This document shows positions 12,301-25,562 of a stretch of DNA of 64,000 nucleotides, in pieces. Location: assembly GCA_964247055.1 (NCBI GenBank), contig OZ176052.1, positions 9,548,001-9,612,000 on the forward strand, given 5' to 3'. Made by a program: the position numbers and the translations under genes. Position 1 is the first letter of the stretch. Each line of letters begins with the position of its first letter. Below the pieces are notes generated by a model. The model did no database searches and had not been told where the DNA came from. It saw nothing but the letters and a program-made list of their open reading frames with translations. The DNA is from Paragordius varius (lineage: Eukaryota > Nematomorpha).

Positions 12301-14703
12301 ACATCAAAGGGTATAGGTTGTATCAAAAAATTTCAGTTATTAATTAAACTAATGCTATATTATTTATCGACTAACTCATATTTCATTTTTTTAATCAATC
12401 CAAATCCTCCTACTGAAATTACACCATTTATTTTTTTATCAAATAAAAAAGGAATTATACCATTTTTTATTGCCTCTCAAAAGATATCGAATCAAGCTAC
12501 ATTTCAACTTCATTTTGTGTGTAATTTGATTTTAGACATTTAGCGTCTGTTAATACTGTTGAGATAAAAACATCTTAATACATTCAATATAATTATAGCT
12601 ATATAATTATGAAACCTCAAATTTAACATTTAATAATCGTATTAAAATGTTTAATCATTTAATAATATTTTTATCGCAAAACTTTACCAATTTACAAGTG
12701 CCCAAATCTCCATCATAACATAAGTAAAAAAGACTTGTTTCAAACTACGGCACACGCATTATGGTATATACAAATATTATAATATCGTATAGGTTCACAA
12801 AAATCATGCGATACATCATCTGCTAATAACTCCTTTTCTAAACGCATCTCATTTTCTGATGACAACAATCCCGTGAACAATAGTAAAGCGAAATTGGTTA
12901 CAAGAGAGGTGTGTCGCGTTATGTCACGCGGTACACGCACACTTGGCCAATGTCCGGAAGGTATGAGTTTTGAAAGTTTAAATCGATCTGATACGCATTA
13001 TCTAATGGCCGTATATGAAAGGAGTACTAATGTATCTTCAACAACCAATACTAATAAAGGTAATAACTATTTTTGAGCATAAAATTATTATGTATTTTTG
13101 CGGTGAACTGAAAATATTTGGTAAAATAAGCTTGCCCACTTCTCATCATAAAAATCGTATAACAATGTGCAGAAGCCTAAAATTTATTTTATACATTAAA
13201 AAGATGCATCTGGTATTAAATTAAATTACGTTTTGTGATTATTGGTTAAGAAGCCCTGCTTTGCTCTATTAAATTGGTTGAGTATTTAATTCCAATACAT
13301 TATCTATTTTTTAGTTAAGTTTTTTCCAAAAAGTTGTTTTTATTAGTTTTTTTATGATTTGATGTAACTGAATGTTAATTTTTCAATATATATATATATA
13401 TGTATATGTTATATGATTAGGTTTAATTTATGGAGTATGTTGTATTGATATAACGATTGGAACCTTTAACATTGCGCAGATATGTGGAAGTATTGATACG
13501 GTCCGGGCAGATTTAAAAAATTTGTTAACACAATTTCCACCAACCGAAGTTTTTTATAATTTTGTTATGATAAACCTTTTAATATCAATTTCAAATTAAC
13601 TTTATATTACCTTTAAGCTAATAAAAAAATACAGAACTTTTATCTACATCATCACATTTTTTCACATATAACACCAAATGTATTAAGATTCTTTTTCTAA
13701 TATCATTCAATTATCTGTAAAAATTTGTAAAATATTGTATTGTGTTTTAAATTATAGGGTCCATAAATGCCCAATTAATTTGGTGGAAAATTAAATTAAT
13801 AATATTTAAAAATGCATGATGTTATGAGTTAAGCATTTTACTCTGTTTTACATTATAGGGGGGGTGAGAATCTGTTGGAAAGCCTTTCAAACATCTAATA
13901 AAATATATATTTAGATTCTTTATGAACGAGGAAATTTATCAAAATCATCATTGCAACTTATTGAGACTCTATGCCCAGGAGTAATTAAACAAACCTTAAT
14001 ACCCCAAAAAGAGTTTTGGTCTGCGGCAGATACTTTAATGTACATTAAAGATATGAAAACTGACAATCATAAAACGATTTTGATGCAATCCACTGATATA
14101 GAATATACCCAAATTACAGAAAATTTAAATACGGTTCAACTTGGTTCAATCCCCACAAACTCTCAAATAATTGATGGAGGTACTTATTTCAATATAAAAA
14201 ATACCGATTGAGGTATTGAACACGCCTATTTTGATAAACTAAATTTTTTAAATTAGTCAAAACTTTAAAGTAGTTATTAGAAATATTGCATTCTACAAAT
14301 TATATTGTTTTTACATTTTAGATGATTTGCTATGTCTAACGGCCAAATCAGAATGGGTTTTAGCTATAAGGTGTTTAGGAGCGTGTATTTGGTATTTAAC
14401 CGATTCCCTAATTGAATCCGAAATAGTTATGCCTGAAAGTTTGGTCAACATCTGTTTACCCGTTTCAACTCATAACATTGAAAAATGTACAGGTATTTAA
14501 ATTTTAGTAATTTTATTATTTATAAATGAATATAAAATTAATTAATATATCCTTTTAACTTTAATAAACGAAAGTAAACATAAGGTAGTAAATCAAAGAA
14601 TCAGAAAATATTGATGATATGTTACGCTTTTCGTCAATAATCGCAACTAGTTTCGTGCTTGTTTGCATTTATCAGTATGATGCGACTATTTGACATAGAT
14701 TTA

Positions 14704-14739
<36 letters not shown>

Positions 14740-17700
14740 AACTTTGCAATTTCGATATAAATAAGTGTAAAACGATAAATTTAATTTAACTTAATTAAAC
14801 GGACACAAACTGAAAATTTGACCCTAATTACATTGAACAAGCTCACTTAGGGATTTCAAAGAAATCCATATAATAACTGAATTAAACACTCTTTATCAAA
14901 TAAATATAAGCTTTTAACTAAATCTTATCATATCCGTAAATTAAAATATTAAATTATTTTAATTTTGTAGATCCTTGTGTTCGGCCAAAATGTATGATAA
15001 TTGATGACATAACTATTGCGAATCTGGAAGTTTTCCCACCATTTTCTGCTAAAACTTATCATTCTACAGTTCTGGCAAAAGGGGTAATTTTTAATACGAA
15101 TTTCTAAAAATATAATCAATATTAAATTATCGAAAATTAGGTTCAAAATTGTTTTTATATAATGAGTCTTTTAAAGAATATTTATGGAAGAATTCTTAAA
15201 TTGCTTATGATATATAATTTTTAGACCGCCTAGGTCAGATAATTAAATATATTTATTTTAAAATGTTAAATAAGGAATCTATTAATGATAAACTCTAAAA
15301 TTAATATTTTATCCAGCGATTAAAGTTATGATATAATGATTCCAACTATTTTGGGCTTAATCTTGTTTAACACGCATTGGTCACACACCAACACAAATGG
15401 CTTCACGAGCCGTGTTGTGGATTAAAAAATCCGACAGGCCGCATTTGCAAAATATATGGGCATTAATAAATATTGCATTAGATTTTAAACATAAGACTGT
15501 AAAAACTACTATTTGCTGTTAAAATTTTTGCTTTTGATTGCTGAAATTTGGAAGACATATTAAGATAACAGGTTTAAGATCTGATTTAAATGATTTAAAA
15601 TATAATGTGCGATTTCTCGCGAACTACATAAATATTTCTTGAGTGCCACTGTTCTGACAAAGATATAATACAAATATATTTATTTCAAAACTAGCACTCC
15701 TTATATCAAAAATTATCCCATCACACGACAACTAATATGGGTAAACGATTGCTTAAATCATGGCTTACTTGTCCCACCCTTCAAATTGGCGTTATAAATG
15801 CAAGGCTTGATGTCGTTGAATATTTTGGTCAGATTGGAGTTATTCAATTCAATGATATAGACGCCACGCTTAAATTGATTCCTACTGATCTTGAACGCAT
15901 GGTTCAAAAAATAGTTGGATTGAGTATATTTATATGATTTATTATTTTGTTATCAAAAAGTTAAGGATGCGTACATAGCCATGACTCTTTATATTGAGAA
16001 AAAGCAAGATTAATTAATTACAGTATATCTATCCTTTTTTAACAGTTAAAAATATTTTAAATTTATACCTAATAAATGGAAAAATGATAAAATTTTACTT
16101 GTTTTAGGCTCAATGTGAGGGCTCCGAAATCCCAGGCATATTCAATTTTAACCGTTTATTTATAATTAGGTTTAAAAATCGAAAAATAGGGATCACATGA
16201 GCTAAATATTTTAAAGGGGCTTTTTATTTTTTAGGGGGCGATTCATCATGCTAAAAATTGGAATTTTTAGATATGTTAAAGAATAATAACCGGTTTCACC
16301 GTTTTACAATGCAGTTATGATCAGTGAATTAAGACTGCAAGTGAATATATATGTTGTAATGTAATTAATGGGGAAAAATTCACTCGGGAATAATTTTGCC
16401 TACTATCTAGATAAGCTTGATTATTTTTGACAATATATTAATATATACCATTTTTTGTTTATACCATCATATTTTTAACGGGTTCCTTTTTAAAAGTTAT
16501 TATAATGCATAATATGATTTACTTAAAATAAACTTATTTTAAAATATAAATTATGAAAATTTTTAGGCCGAGAAAAATCGTCAGATCATCCCGAGACCCG
16601 CGCAGTTTTGTTTGAAGAAATTCAATATAGTCGGAAAAAAATAACTGATTTTGTTTCCGTCTTAAGTGGAATAACTTATGTGAGCGAAATAATGCTCTCA
16701 CTCAAAAAGATGTTGGAAAGGTAAAATATATATTCTTTTATTTTATTCAATAAGATTATTACTTGACATCTAAAAACCCGATTTCTTTATTGAAATAACT
16801 ATATTCGCAAGCACATTTAATATTTTTTAGTAGCAATGAAAACTGTCCCGCAATATTGTCATCTATGTGCAATCCACAATTAAAAGATTCGAATAATAAT
16901 CAAAATGTTAACGTTTGGATCTATGCCAAACAATTTGTTCAAACTTTCCAAAACGATTATGATTTCGAGCAAGCAAAGAAGGATGGTTTATTATCTCCTC
17001 AACCAGGTAATTTCCACATTTATCGCATAAAATAATGAATATATTTCAAATTTTTGAATATAATTACCCCCCCCCCCTCCTCCACATAAAGTGTATAAAA
17101 TAATTTAACACTGAGTTATTAAATATATTTAAGAAATACGTATCTAAATATTATAATTATTCAAATAACGCTAAATTAATTGAAATTTTGTTATATTTTT
17201 TTTCATGCCGGATATTGAGCCTTTTATTTTTTCCATCATCAGACAGGCTCATAAAATGTAATTAATTATTTTATTGCAGGATTAATCCCTGATTATGATT
17301 CGGCTCAAACAGTGTGTCATACGCTAGAGGCTTGGTTTGATGATTACATGAAAAATGTTGCAAAAGATTTTGATATACCCATAAAGGCTCTTTCCTATTG
17401 GGGAACTGGTAAAAACAGATATCAAATACAGATTGCGGATGAATACACTCATTTGGTACCAGATCATTTTGAGTTACGGAGTCAGGTATAGGCAAAAACA
17501 TATAATAATTTTCTATTGCATTAATACAGTGGTCTCCAACACACTTTGTTTGGTAGGCAAAAGTGCTTTCAAAAATGTTAAATAATAAATACATAAGAAA
17601 TTGGATTTCAATCAAAAATTTACGATTACTTAGAAGATATATTATCCAAAATTGAGCTCAAAATATATAAATAAAGCAAAAATTGTTAAAGCAGCCCGTG

Positions 17701-20700
17701 CGCTAAATATCTGTGTTGGGCACTCTTTAATATATTTTTGATCCCAAAATAACTTTGACCGCTTTAAAATGCGGTTATTTAAGATAAGCGGTCATCATTA
17801 ATAAAAATGTAAAATTAATGTTGTAATAACGAAACTACATAATTAAGTAACCGTTTGAATGTTTTAATAGTAATACTTTAATGATTCATTAAAATTTAAA
17901 AAATTTCGAGACGCCACAATTTTTAATACTAGATTTAGGCATATTACCTATTAATTTTAAGGTGAAAAACATACTTTAACCGTACAATCACGCTCATACA
18001 TTTATAACTGGGCACACTTAACACAAAATCTATTTTTAATACCATAAACAAAAATATATAATTATTAATTTATTGGATGAAACCTTTTCTTAGAAATATT
18101 TGTCAAAACGTCCGGACAAATTTATTATGTTCTTTAATATTATTGACGAAATGCATTCAGCTGTAAATTTTCGTGCAATCAAATATCTGTGCGTCTAAAA
18201 CTTATGGATACCAATTAGAAAATGATATAGCACTTATCATTTTAAATAAATGTTTTGATTCATAATTAATAGAATGCGTTTGTTACTTAATTTGGGCAAA
18301 TAAATTAATATTAAATTTTTTATAGAAAAAAGGAGCCCGTCGCTACAAAACTAAAGAAATGGATGAAAAGTTATTACAATTACAAGATGCGGAATACCAA
18401 CGCGATCAAGGATTGGCTCAATCTGTCCGACACATCTTTGCGAATTTCGTTAAACAGTAAAAATTTAGTTATATTATACAAAGATGGATATTATTTAATA
18501 TAGTAAAATTAAAATTTAAAAAAAACCGTATTTTATATTTTTCATCAAAACTATATGATTACATTAAAATGAGGTATCATTTTGCATTTTTAATCCGCTT
18601 TTAAACTCAAAACGATAAGTTATATAAAAAATTTAGGTTTAAAAATTAGCCTTATACGTTTTATGTTTTTTCTTTTTGCAACGCTTTGTAGTAAAGATAT
18701 TTGGAATTTCACTACTCAATGTATTGCAAAATTGGATGTCTTGATGGGTTTTGCAAAATATGCGTTTTATTCCGGAAGTTCACTCTACAAGTTAATTTTT
18801 ATACCCATAATTATGAGTTTACGATTTAGCTTACCATTTTTCATTCAAAAACAATTTAAACAATATTTTATTTATTTTAAAGCAATATTTTTGATTAAAT
18901 TGCCTTAAATTAAAACTTTCAGCGTATATAAACTCTAAAAATTGTGAACCGAGAATAGTAAGAATTATTTTTTAAGTTCGTATAAAATGACATTCACATA
19001 ATTTTTCTTTTTTATATTAACTTGAGCATATCAAAATGTAAATTATAATGAAGATTCAACTTTATTATGGAGAGAGCCATTTTAACACAAGCTAAATAAA
19101 GTAATATTTCGGGCTCTTGTTACGATATCCGCAATATTTTTCTTGGATCCGCCCTTCTATCTTGTTTGAATGAAGTGTAAGTTATCCTATATCATCTTAA
19201 TAATTTTTCAGTTAAAATGAAATTTTTCAATCAAAGACAACGTTTAAATCAAGTGCAACTTCAATCAAAAGGTTCATATGTAAAAGAGACCAAAATATCT
19301 TTTTGATTTCAGTCGTGTTTCAAAATGTTCATGTTTTTAATAATGTTAAAGCGCTTTAAAATTTTAGGAGAAATTTTAATTTTTATGGACAATGCACCCA
19401 TACTCAAAAAAGGAAAAATTGAACGATATAATTTTCAATTTTGTATAAGAGAACTATATTCACACCAATTCATCATTCATATTACATCCTTACGTTTCCT
19501 TACCAAATAATAAATTTTTGTCGACGAGATCGTTTAGCTAATCTAATAATCATGATTGTATAAGCGTTTCCTTAAAAAAAGCTATCACCATTCTTATGAT
19601 TGAAACCAATATTTCAATTGAATGGTCAACACTGTAATGAACTTGGCCTGCCTCACTATAAAGGAATTTGTTTTTATAATAATAAATTGATATTGGTATA
19701 TGCGTAATTAAAAATCGTCATTACTACTAGTAATCGTAAATTCATGTTTAAAATGAATTCAATTATCGCTGAATTCAAATAACTCCAATTTATTCTAAAA
19801 CAATTTATTCTGATTTAAACAGTTAAAAAACCTAATGAATAGTTAAAATATAAAAATGTAATCTTTTTACAAAATGAAAAATGTTGTATTTGAGTAAAAA
19901 TGGTGATATCAAATGAAAAATGTAAACATGTATTTTTTTTAAAGGTGCCGACCCATCATCTATGCATTTAACAATAAAAATTCTTTCCTAAAATTTATGA
20001 ATTGCACGCATCCATGTATGGATAAAAATACATATGCCGATGGTGATTTTATACCTAACGATATTGTGATGTATAAAATGCCTAATAGCGATTCCAATAC
20101 CGATGGAGACACTACAAATGACACCTTTGAGAAAATAATTATTTTAACTGGTATTTATTTAGGAAACAAATTGAAAATATAAAATTTTGCAATATATTTT
20201 GAAAATTTTCAAGCATATAGTTAACAGTATTTTTAATAAATCTCAAAGAATTTTATATTTTTGTACCATATATATTAAATTATTTAACAGGTCCTAATAT
20301 GGGAGGTAAATCGACCTTGTTACGCCAGGTCGGATTGATTACCATAATGGCCCACATAGTAACTTTTTTATCATTATTTATTTTTTTGAAAAACTGTTTG
20401 ATAAAATATTTTTGACCTTGATATAATTTAATATTAGAAATAATTTTTTTTTCATAATTAATATTTTTCGAATGTTTTGAATTTGATTTGTATATATATA
20501 GGGTTGTTATGTACCAGCTCAACATTGTGAAATAAGTCTTGTAGATAGAATTTTCACCCGATTAGGGGCCAAAGATAACATTATGGGTGGGGAGAGCACA
20601 TTTTACATTGAACTTAAAGAAACATCAAACATTCTACATTATGCAACATCGAACTCACTTGTACTCATCGATGAACTAGGTAAAAACTTGTAAAAAAGGA

Positions 20701-21904
20701 AAGTTATTTAATTTTATATAACAATCAATGTGTACATGCACAAATTAATACAAAACGCTATATATAACACAGGCCTGTATTATGTAAAGGGCTTAAATTG
20801 TATTAATTTTGTTCCTACCTTTGCAAAGTAAAAGCTTCTAAGGAATTTTTATAAATAATAAAATTAATTTTTTTAAGGAAGAGGCACGGCCACATTCGAT
20901 GGAGTCGCTATAGCTGATGCTGTTATCAAGTACATCCAAAACGAAATAAAATGCCGCACTATATTTTCTACACATTACCACATGCTCGTGAAAGATATTC
21001 AAGATTTACCATCCATATCTTTGGCTCACATGGTTTATTTTAAGCGCACATTTTTCGAAAAGATATTTCAAAATTTGTTCAAGAGTGTCCTTGAACACTT
21101 CAAGTTGGTCCTTGAACATTTCAAGTTGGTCATTGAACACTTCAAGTTGGTCCTTTGACTTTTTTGTTTTATTTTTAACTTTTATCAATCAAATCGTAAA
21201 TAATTCATCTATTTTATTGTTTTTAACCTATTTTCTAATATTTAACATAAATTTAATCGATATCAACTTTTAATCTTTAAGAAACCGTATATCTTTATTA
21301 ATTTCTTAAAATAATTTTGATTTATAAGATTTTAACACGAAATCAAAAAATATATAAGTTTTCTGGGTTATTAATTAAAATTTTTCATTAAAAACATTTA
21401 AAAGTCAAATAATTTTGTTCAATTGAAAAAAAATAGTTTGAAACAAAAAAGTGGTTTTTCAATAAAAAATTTTAATAAAAGATTATATATAATAAATAAA
21501 GAAAATTAGGTTAAAAAATAGTAAAATAAAAAAATAAATGCAAAAATTATTAAATCAAAATTTGTAAATTTTAAGGACCAACTTGAAGTGTTCAAGGACA
21601 CTCTTGAAGTGCAAATGGTATATATTGATAAATATCAATCTTTAAGGCATGTTACGTTGATACACAAGAAGACACGTTAGAGGAAAATGGTAATAATAAT
21701 AATAATAATAATCAAAACGATCATAAAACAGTAGATGATAACAAAGCAATAACCTTTTTATATAAATTAAAACCTAACGCATGTCCAAATAGTTATGGTT
21801 TTCATGCGGCACTCCTGGCCGGTATGCCCAAAACTATCGTTCAAAAAGCATTTAAGCGGGCTAAAGAATTTGAATCACAATTCCAAAGTATGGCAATCCA
21901 ATAA
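9303..21904 (+). CDS. MSH6: DNA mismatch repair protein MSH6
   Basis: MSH6 pairs with MSH2 as MutS-alpha, which recognises base-base mismatches and small loops in the nucleus. Twenty-five exons keep phase throughout and give 1331 residues (human 1360): 9303-9547, 9572-9716, 9744-9760, 9785-9836, 9864-10028, 11188-11288, 11488-11751, 11832-11976, 12253-12310, 12793-13059, 13421-13548, 13915-14179, 14322-14492, 14971-15083, 15695-15923, 16567-16720, 16831-17006, 17280-17485, 18326-18456, 18692-18790, 19945-20150, 20291-20358, 20502-20679, 20878-21032, 21647-21904. It opens with a PCNA-binding PIP box (QTSLLKFF), then a weak PWWP-like domain (NWPALV...YYVQFL...KWVLQ) and an acidic-basic linker. 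Mismatch-binding [12 protein letters not shown] keeps the Phe-X-Glu. The ATPase has Walker [10 protein letters not shown], Walker [17 protein letters not shown] and STHYH. The ATG at 9303 was chosen because it starts directly before the PIP box. Introns 1-4 are 24, 27, 24 and 27 nt, and exon 3 is 17 nt. Confidence 0.95.
17527..17733. mobile_element. Possible short hAT-type non-autonomous element
   Basis: Lies in an MSH6 intron. The left edge reads CAGTGGTCTCCAACACAC and the right edge TGTGTTGGGCACTC, an imperfect inverted pair of hAT style. The flanks ATTAATA and TTTAATA could be a decayed 8-bp target duplication. No coding capacity. Confidence 0.4.
21063..21620. mobile_element. Family A element (21-bp-array termini) in MSH6 intron
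   Basis: A ~560-bp element inside the last MSH6 intron. The right terminus ends in TGCAAATGGTA followed by TA. The left tip is eroded. Each arm is built of 21-bp units of the type TTCAAGTTGGTCCTTGAACAC (about four units left, two right), inverted with respect to each other. The unit junction forms a palindrome CTTGAACACTTCAAG. The non-coding interior is AT-rich. The intron splice sites (gt at 21033, ag at 21646) lie just outside the element, so splicing should remove it. Confidence 0.8.
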
Positions 21905-22171
21905 AAATTGCGACAACAATAAATGCCTTAATTGCAAAAGCAATAAATTTATTAAGATATGATCTCACATAAATGTGTACACTAAAGTGTGTAATTCCTA
22001 AATCAAAATTTATGTTTCCTTTTCCTTCCACTGTATTTTGAATCTCTTGCAACTTTTCTATTGTTATAACAAAAATATTTTGAATGATAATATTTTTAAA
22101 GATATTAATAAACAAATAAATGAATATACTTTCCACGTTTCATCCAAACTATTTTTTTTGCTTGAATCCAT
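21861..22171 (-). CDS. Possible small tail-anchored membrane protein
   Basis: I do not recognise this. A two-exon reading (22171-22130 and 22052-21861, 77-nt intron) gives about 77 residues starting MDSSKKNSLDETWK. The C-terminal half holds a hydrophobic stretch ([20 protein letters not shown], then FGIVIQIL), as in a tail-anchored protein. The stop lies inside the last MSH6 exon on the opposite strand, so the two coding regions would overlap tail to tail by 44 nt. The hydrophobic end may simply reflect antisense of AT-rich sequence. Cytoplasmic N-terminus and membrane location are inference only. Confidence 0.3.
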
Positions 22172-22867
22172 GATTTGTCATGTTTTTTATTGTTTTTATG
22201 TTTTCTGAGATGTTTGTTTTTGTTCTTTGTCCATTTGTTCGCTAAAATGCTAAAAAGTCGAAAGTATGATATCAATGTATGATAAGTTAATAGTGTAATG
22301 GTTCAAAATATAATAACCGCTGTGACAACTTATTAATTAAAAATTAGTATTCTATATATTATTATAAAAATAAAAATTTACCAATAAAATCGCTATATAG
22401 CAAACAATTAATAAATGATTGAGTAAATTTAATAAATAAGTTTAACAGTAAATATTCAGTTATAAAATGTGCAAAAAAATTGGATGATAGAAGGTAACGT
22501 AGAAAAATCTGGGGGGGAGATTAGAAACGACTAAAAATTATGTTAAAATACATAATGTTTATTATTATGATCTGATATAAAATTTAAATAATAACGCAGT
22601 ATTGGGAATAATCATTGCTTTATATTCACACATATTGTATCTAATTATTATTTTTTGATATATTATGATGTATAGCGTTAAAAAGCTAAAAATACAAAAA
22701 ATTTATAATAAATTTTATATTTTTATCTTTGTTTTTTTTAGGGAGGAGTGGGGGAGGGAACGCAAGATTTTTTTTAATTTGGTGGGCTGTGAAAATAAAA
22801 AAAGGTTGGGAACCACTGGGTTTAAACTCAAAATTTAATATGATGGAATATATTTAAAAAAATAATT
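22172..22867. other. Intergenic, hAT-like right end at 22790-22840
   Basis: Lies between the MSH6 and BUD23 ends. No gene was seen. A GGTTGGGAACCACTGG motif near 22827 is a typical right terminus of hAT elements, but a matching left end was not convincingly found. Confidence 0.35.
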
Positions 22868-25229
22868 TTACCATTTTGGTTTAGCGCCATCATCTTCCTC
22901 TAAATATAGTATAAAGTTTGTTGGTTATATAAAATAAAAAAATTTTTGAGAGATAAAAAATATATAATAATGATAAACCTGATTCCGATGATTCCTGTGA
23001 ATCAATAGCAGAGTTATTACTATCAACACTAAATTTATAAAGTAAATAAAAACATTTTGTAACAAAAAAATATTTAATTTTTTTGTTTCAATATCTGCCT
23101 AAAGTATAACCTATACTTAAATTATCAATCAAAAATGATAATTTGCAGATGTAATTAATAAAATACCCAAAAGTAAAATTATATAAAATGGTTTCTGAAC
23201 ATTTTAAAACTATATTAAATACTTCATATCATCGTTCATTTCGTTAGCGGAGCTTGAAGAATTATCCATATCGTAATTAGGCATTTCACCTAAATTTTTC
23301 GTTTGTTTCTTATGTTTGGATGAAAATTTTGTTTTTGGCATGGGTAATTTAAAATGTAGGTTTGTACCAGCAGATAAACACAAATATATTCTATAAGGTA
23401 TTAATGTGAATATTGTTTAACAAAATATAGCATTTCGGATAACATACACCAAAAAGGGTCTTTATTAAACATTTATTTAAAAACCTTTGTACACATATAC
23501 AGTCATGTATCCTTTATTTTATCAAAAATTTATTTATTTTCGTTAAATGGGTCTAAATATTTGGTAAAGAATGGAAAAAACAAAAGCTCTATGGTAATTC
23601 TTATACTTTTTTGATGAATATGATATTATTAATACCATAACGTTCCTTTTTTTCATTCTTTAACAAAATATATACCCATTTAAAGAAAGAAAATAATTTT
23701 TGATAAAATAAAGGATACATGACTGTATATTTATAGATGGCTTTGTATTGAGTTTTGTGAATTATTTACAGCAATAAATATTTTGTTTTCTATAGTTCGA
23801 GGTTAAATTAAGTTAATAATTTCAAACAAAACATAACCGTCTTGAAATTAAAACAACTTAAAATAATGCAACTTTTATTGAAACTATAATAAACAATATC
23901 AAATAAAGCACGTAATTATTAACCGAAGTTACCTGACAATTAAATTATTTACAGAACGTAAACATTCACGTAAAGTATAAATAAAAATATAAGAAAATAA
24001 AGTATACTTTTTAGCCTTATTACTGTTTGGATAATCTATGACTAGGCCACCCGTGAACCCCGCTTTCATGGCGCTTTTAGTAATTAATTCCATCTAATAC
24101 ATTTAATATGTATATATAAATTCACAATATAAAAATCAATTATAAATATATAAGTTTATAAGATTATATACTTGTGTGTCACTCTCTGGATATATTTGGA
24201 ATACTGCTCTTGCATTACGCTTCTAATATTAAATTTATGTTTATATATAAATATTATTAGTTATGATTATAGAGTTTAAAAATTGAATTAATAACTAAAA
24301 ATTACCAATGACGAATAAAGTGTCATAAAAAATTTGTATAATCTTTTGTGGATGGATTCATCTTTTCGGTTTGAACAACATAACCATTGTAAAGCTGAGA
24401 TACTAATATTGATGAAAAAATATACCCTTAACTTGTATTTAAGTACTTAATTTAATAAACACATCTCCAAAAAATTTCTTAATTAATAAAAACGCCGATT
24501 TGTCTTCTGTAGAAAATTAATAAATATAAATTTTTACCTGATAACACCATCAAATGTTCCAGGTTTAAAAGGTATCCCATCACCCATATCACTGAGTATT
24601 AAATCACCTTCAACACCCCGCTCTCTTGATACATCTATACAACAATATTAAATTAGTATATTGTCTAAAAAGACGTAATGCAAAGTTGACATGGTCCTAC
24701 TATAAAAGGTGTGTAAATAGAGCTATAAAGAAATTTATTTAAATAAATGCAACAAATGTGTTAAAATGGAAATTCGCATAATTTTAGCAAACAAATTTTA
24801 ATATTGACCTTTTCTAATGTAATTGAACAACAACCCATTTAAATAATATATTCTCCTTTTTGACTGTGATTAATATATTATAATAACACAGTTTTAAAGC
24901 ATTAAAATGTTGTTTCTATATACCTAACATATTTTGGCTTATATCCATTCCAATCCAACTGTGTCCGGCTTCGGTTAAAACTGCTCCGCTTAATCCAGTA
25001 CCACATCTTACATTTAATATTAAATTAAACCCAATATCCAGAATAAATGAAGGTTTAGCCAAAGATAACAGTTCGATTGCACGTTCACTCATTTCAGTTT
25101 GTATTTGAATGATACGAGAACTAACTTTTAAAATAAGTAATAAAACCTATTAGAATATTTAATAGATTCTCTTTCGTCATAAAAATTTTCGGGAGGACCA
25201 GCATATTCGGGCCTTTTAATTTTAGGCAT
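22868..25229 (-). CDS. BUD23: 18S rRNA (guanine-N7)-methyltransferase BUD23
   Basis: An S-adenosylmethionine-dependent enzyme that, with TRMT112, methylates a guanine of 18S rRNA during small-subunit biogenesis in the nucleus. Ten exons in phase (25229-25147, 25120-25031, 25006-24924, 24634-24538, 24402-24306, 24222-24172, 24093-24008, 23390-23223, 23028-22979, 22899-22868) give 278 residues, against 281 in human. Landmarks are [14 protein letters not shown] at the N-terminus, SAM motif I ILDIGCGTGLSG (split by a 24-nt intron), [47 protein letters not shown] and [13 protein letters not shown] followed by KIYLCLSAG. The usual basic C-terminal tail is not seen. In its place is a Ser/Asp/Glu-rich tail ending [10 protein letters not shown]; the last two exons are the least certain. 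Introns 1 and 2 are 26 and 24 nt. Divergent from ELOF1 with 29 bp between start codons. Confidence 0.92.
23500..23725. mobile_element. MITE with ~100-bp inverted arms in BUD23 intron
   Basis: A 226-bp near-palindrome. It starts CAGTCATGTATCCTTTATTT and ends with the complement, flanked by TA on both sides. The arms stay similar for about 100 bp and leave only a short centre. Tc1/mariner-type miniature element, non-coding. It could fold as one long hairpin in the BUD23 pre-mRNA. A diverged tip (AGTCATGTATCC) also appears near 59150. Confidence 0.8.
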
Positions 25230-25258
25230 GCTATTTTTAATGTGTGCGTGAATAACAC
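25230..25258. promoter_or_regulatory. 29-bp BUD23/ELOF1 divergent start gap
   Basis: Only 29 bp lie between the two ATG codons. Promoter elements for at least one gene must overlap the other gene's transcribed region. Nothing more specific can be read. Confidence 0.45.
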
Positions 25259-25546
25259 ATGGGTCGAAAAAAGAGCAAAAGAAAACCTCCCGCTAAACAA
25301 AAGGCGATTCAACCTTTGGAAAGCCAATTTGACTGTCCTTTTTGTAATCATGAAAAATCTTGTGATGTAAAAATGTAAGTTTGTCTATTTTATATTAGGG
25401 ATCGTGCTAGAAATACGGCTGTAATAACATGCAGGGTTTGTTTAGAAGAATTTTCTACTACTATAAACTATTTATCAGAACCAATGGATGTTTATTGTGA
25501 TTGGGTTGATGCTTGTGAACAAGCTAATCAAGTGGATAAAGAATAA
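25259..25546 (+). CDS. ELOF1: Transcription elongation factor 1 homolog
   Basis: A small zinc-finger protein that rides with RNA polymerase II during elongation and takes part in transcription-coupled repair. Two exons (25259-25374, 25399-25546) are separated by a 24-nt intron and give an 87-residue product. The start is [11 protein letters not shown], the conserved basic tail that touches DNA. Zinc ligands are CPFC and, after the intron, CRVC. Conserved [15 protein letters not shown] and [17 protein letters not shown] follow. Length and all landmarks match animal ELOF1 throughout. It shares a 29-bp divergent gap with BUD23 and converges on the glutathione peroxidase with 16 nt between stops. 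Confidence 0.96.
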
Positions 25547-25562
25547 ATATTTATTTAAAATA

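Noticed and set aside
15360-15470. GC-richer island in an MSH6 intron as a missing exon
   Set aside because: The exons at 14971 and 15695 already join in phase and match MSH6 without a gap; the island shows no MSH6 similarity.
19322-19510. 61-codon plus-strand frame in the long MSH6 intron
   Set aside because: No similarity to MSH6, and the flanking exons 18692-18790 and 19945-20150 join in phase to give the conserved CRPII segment.
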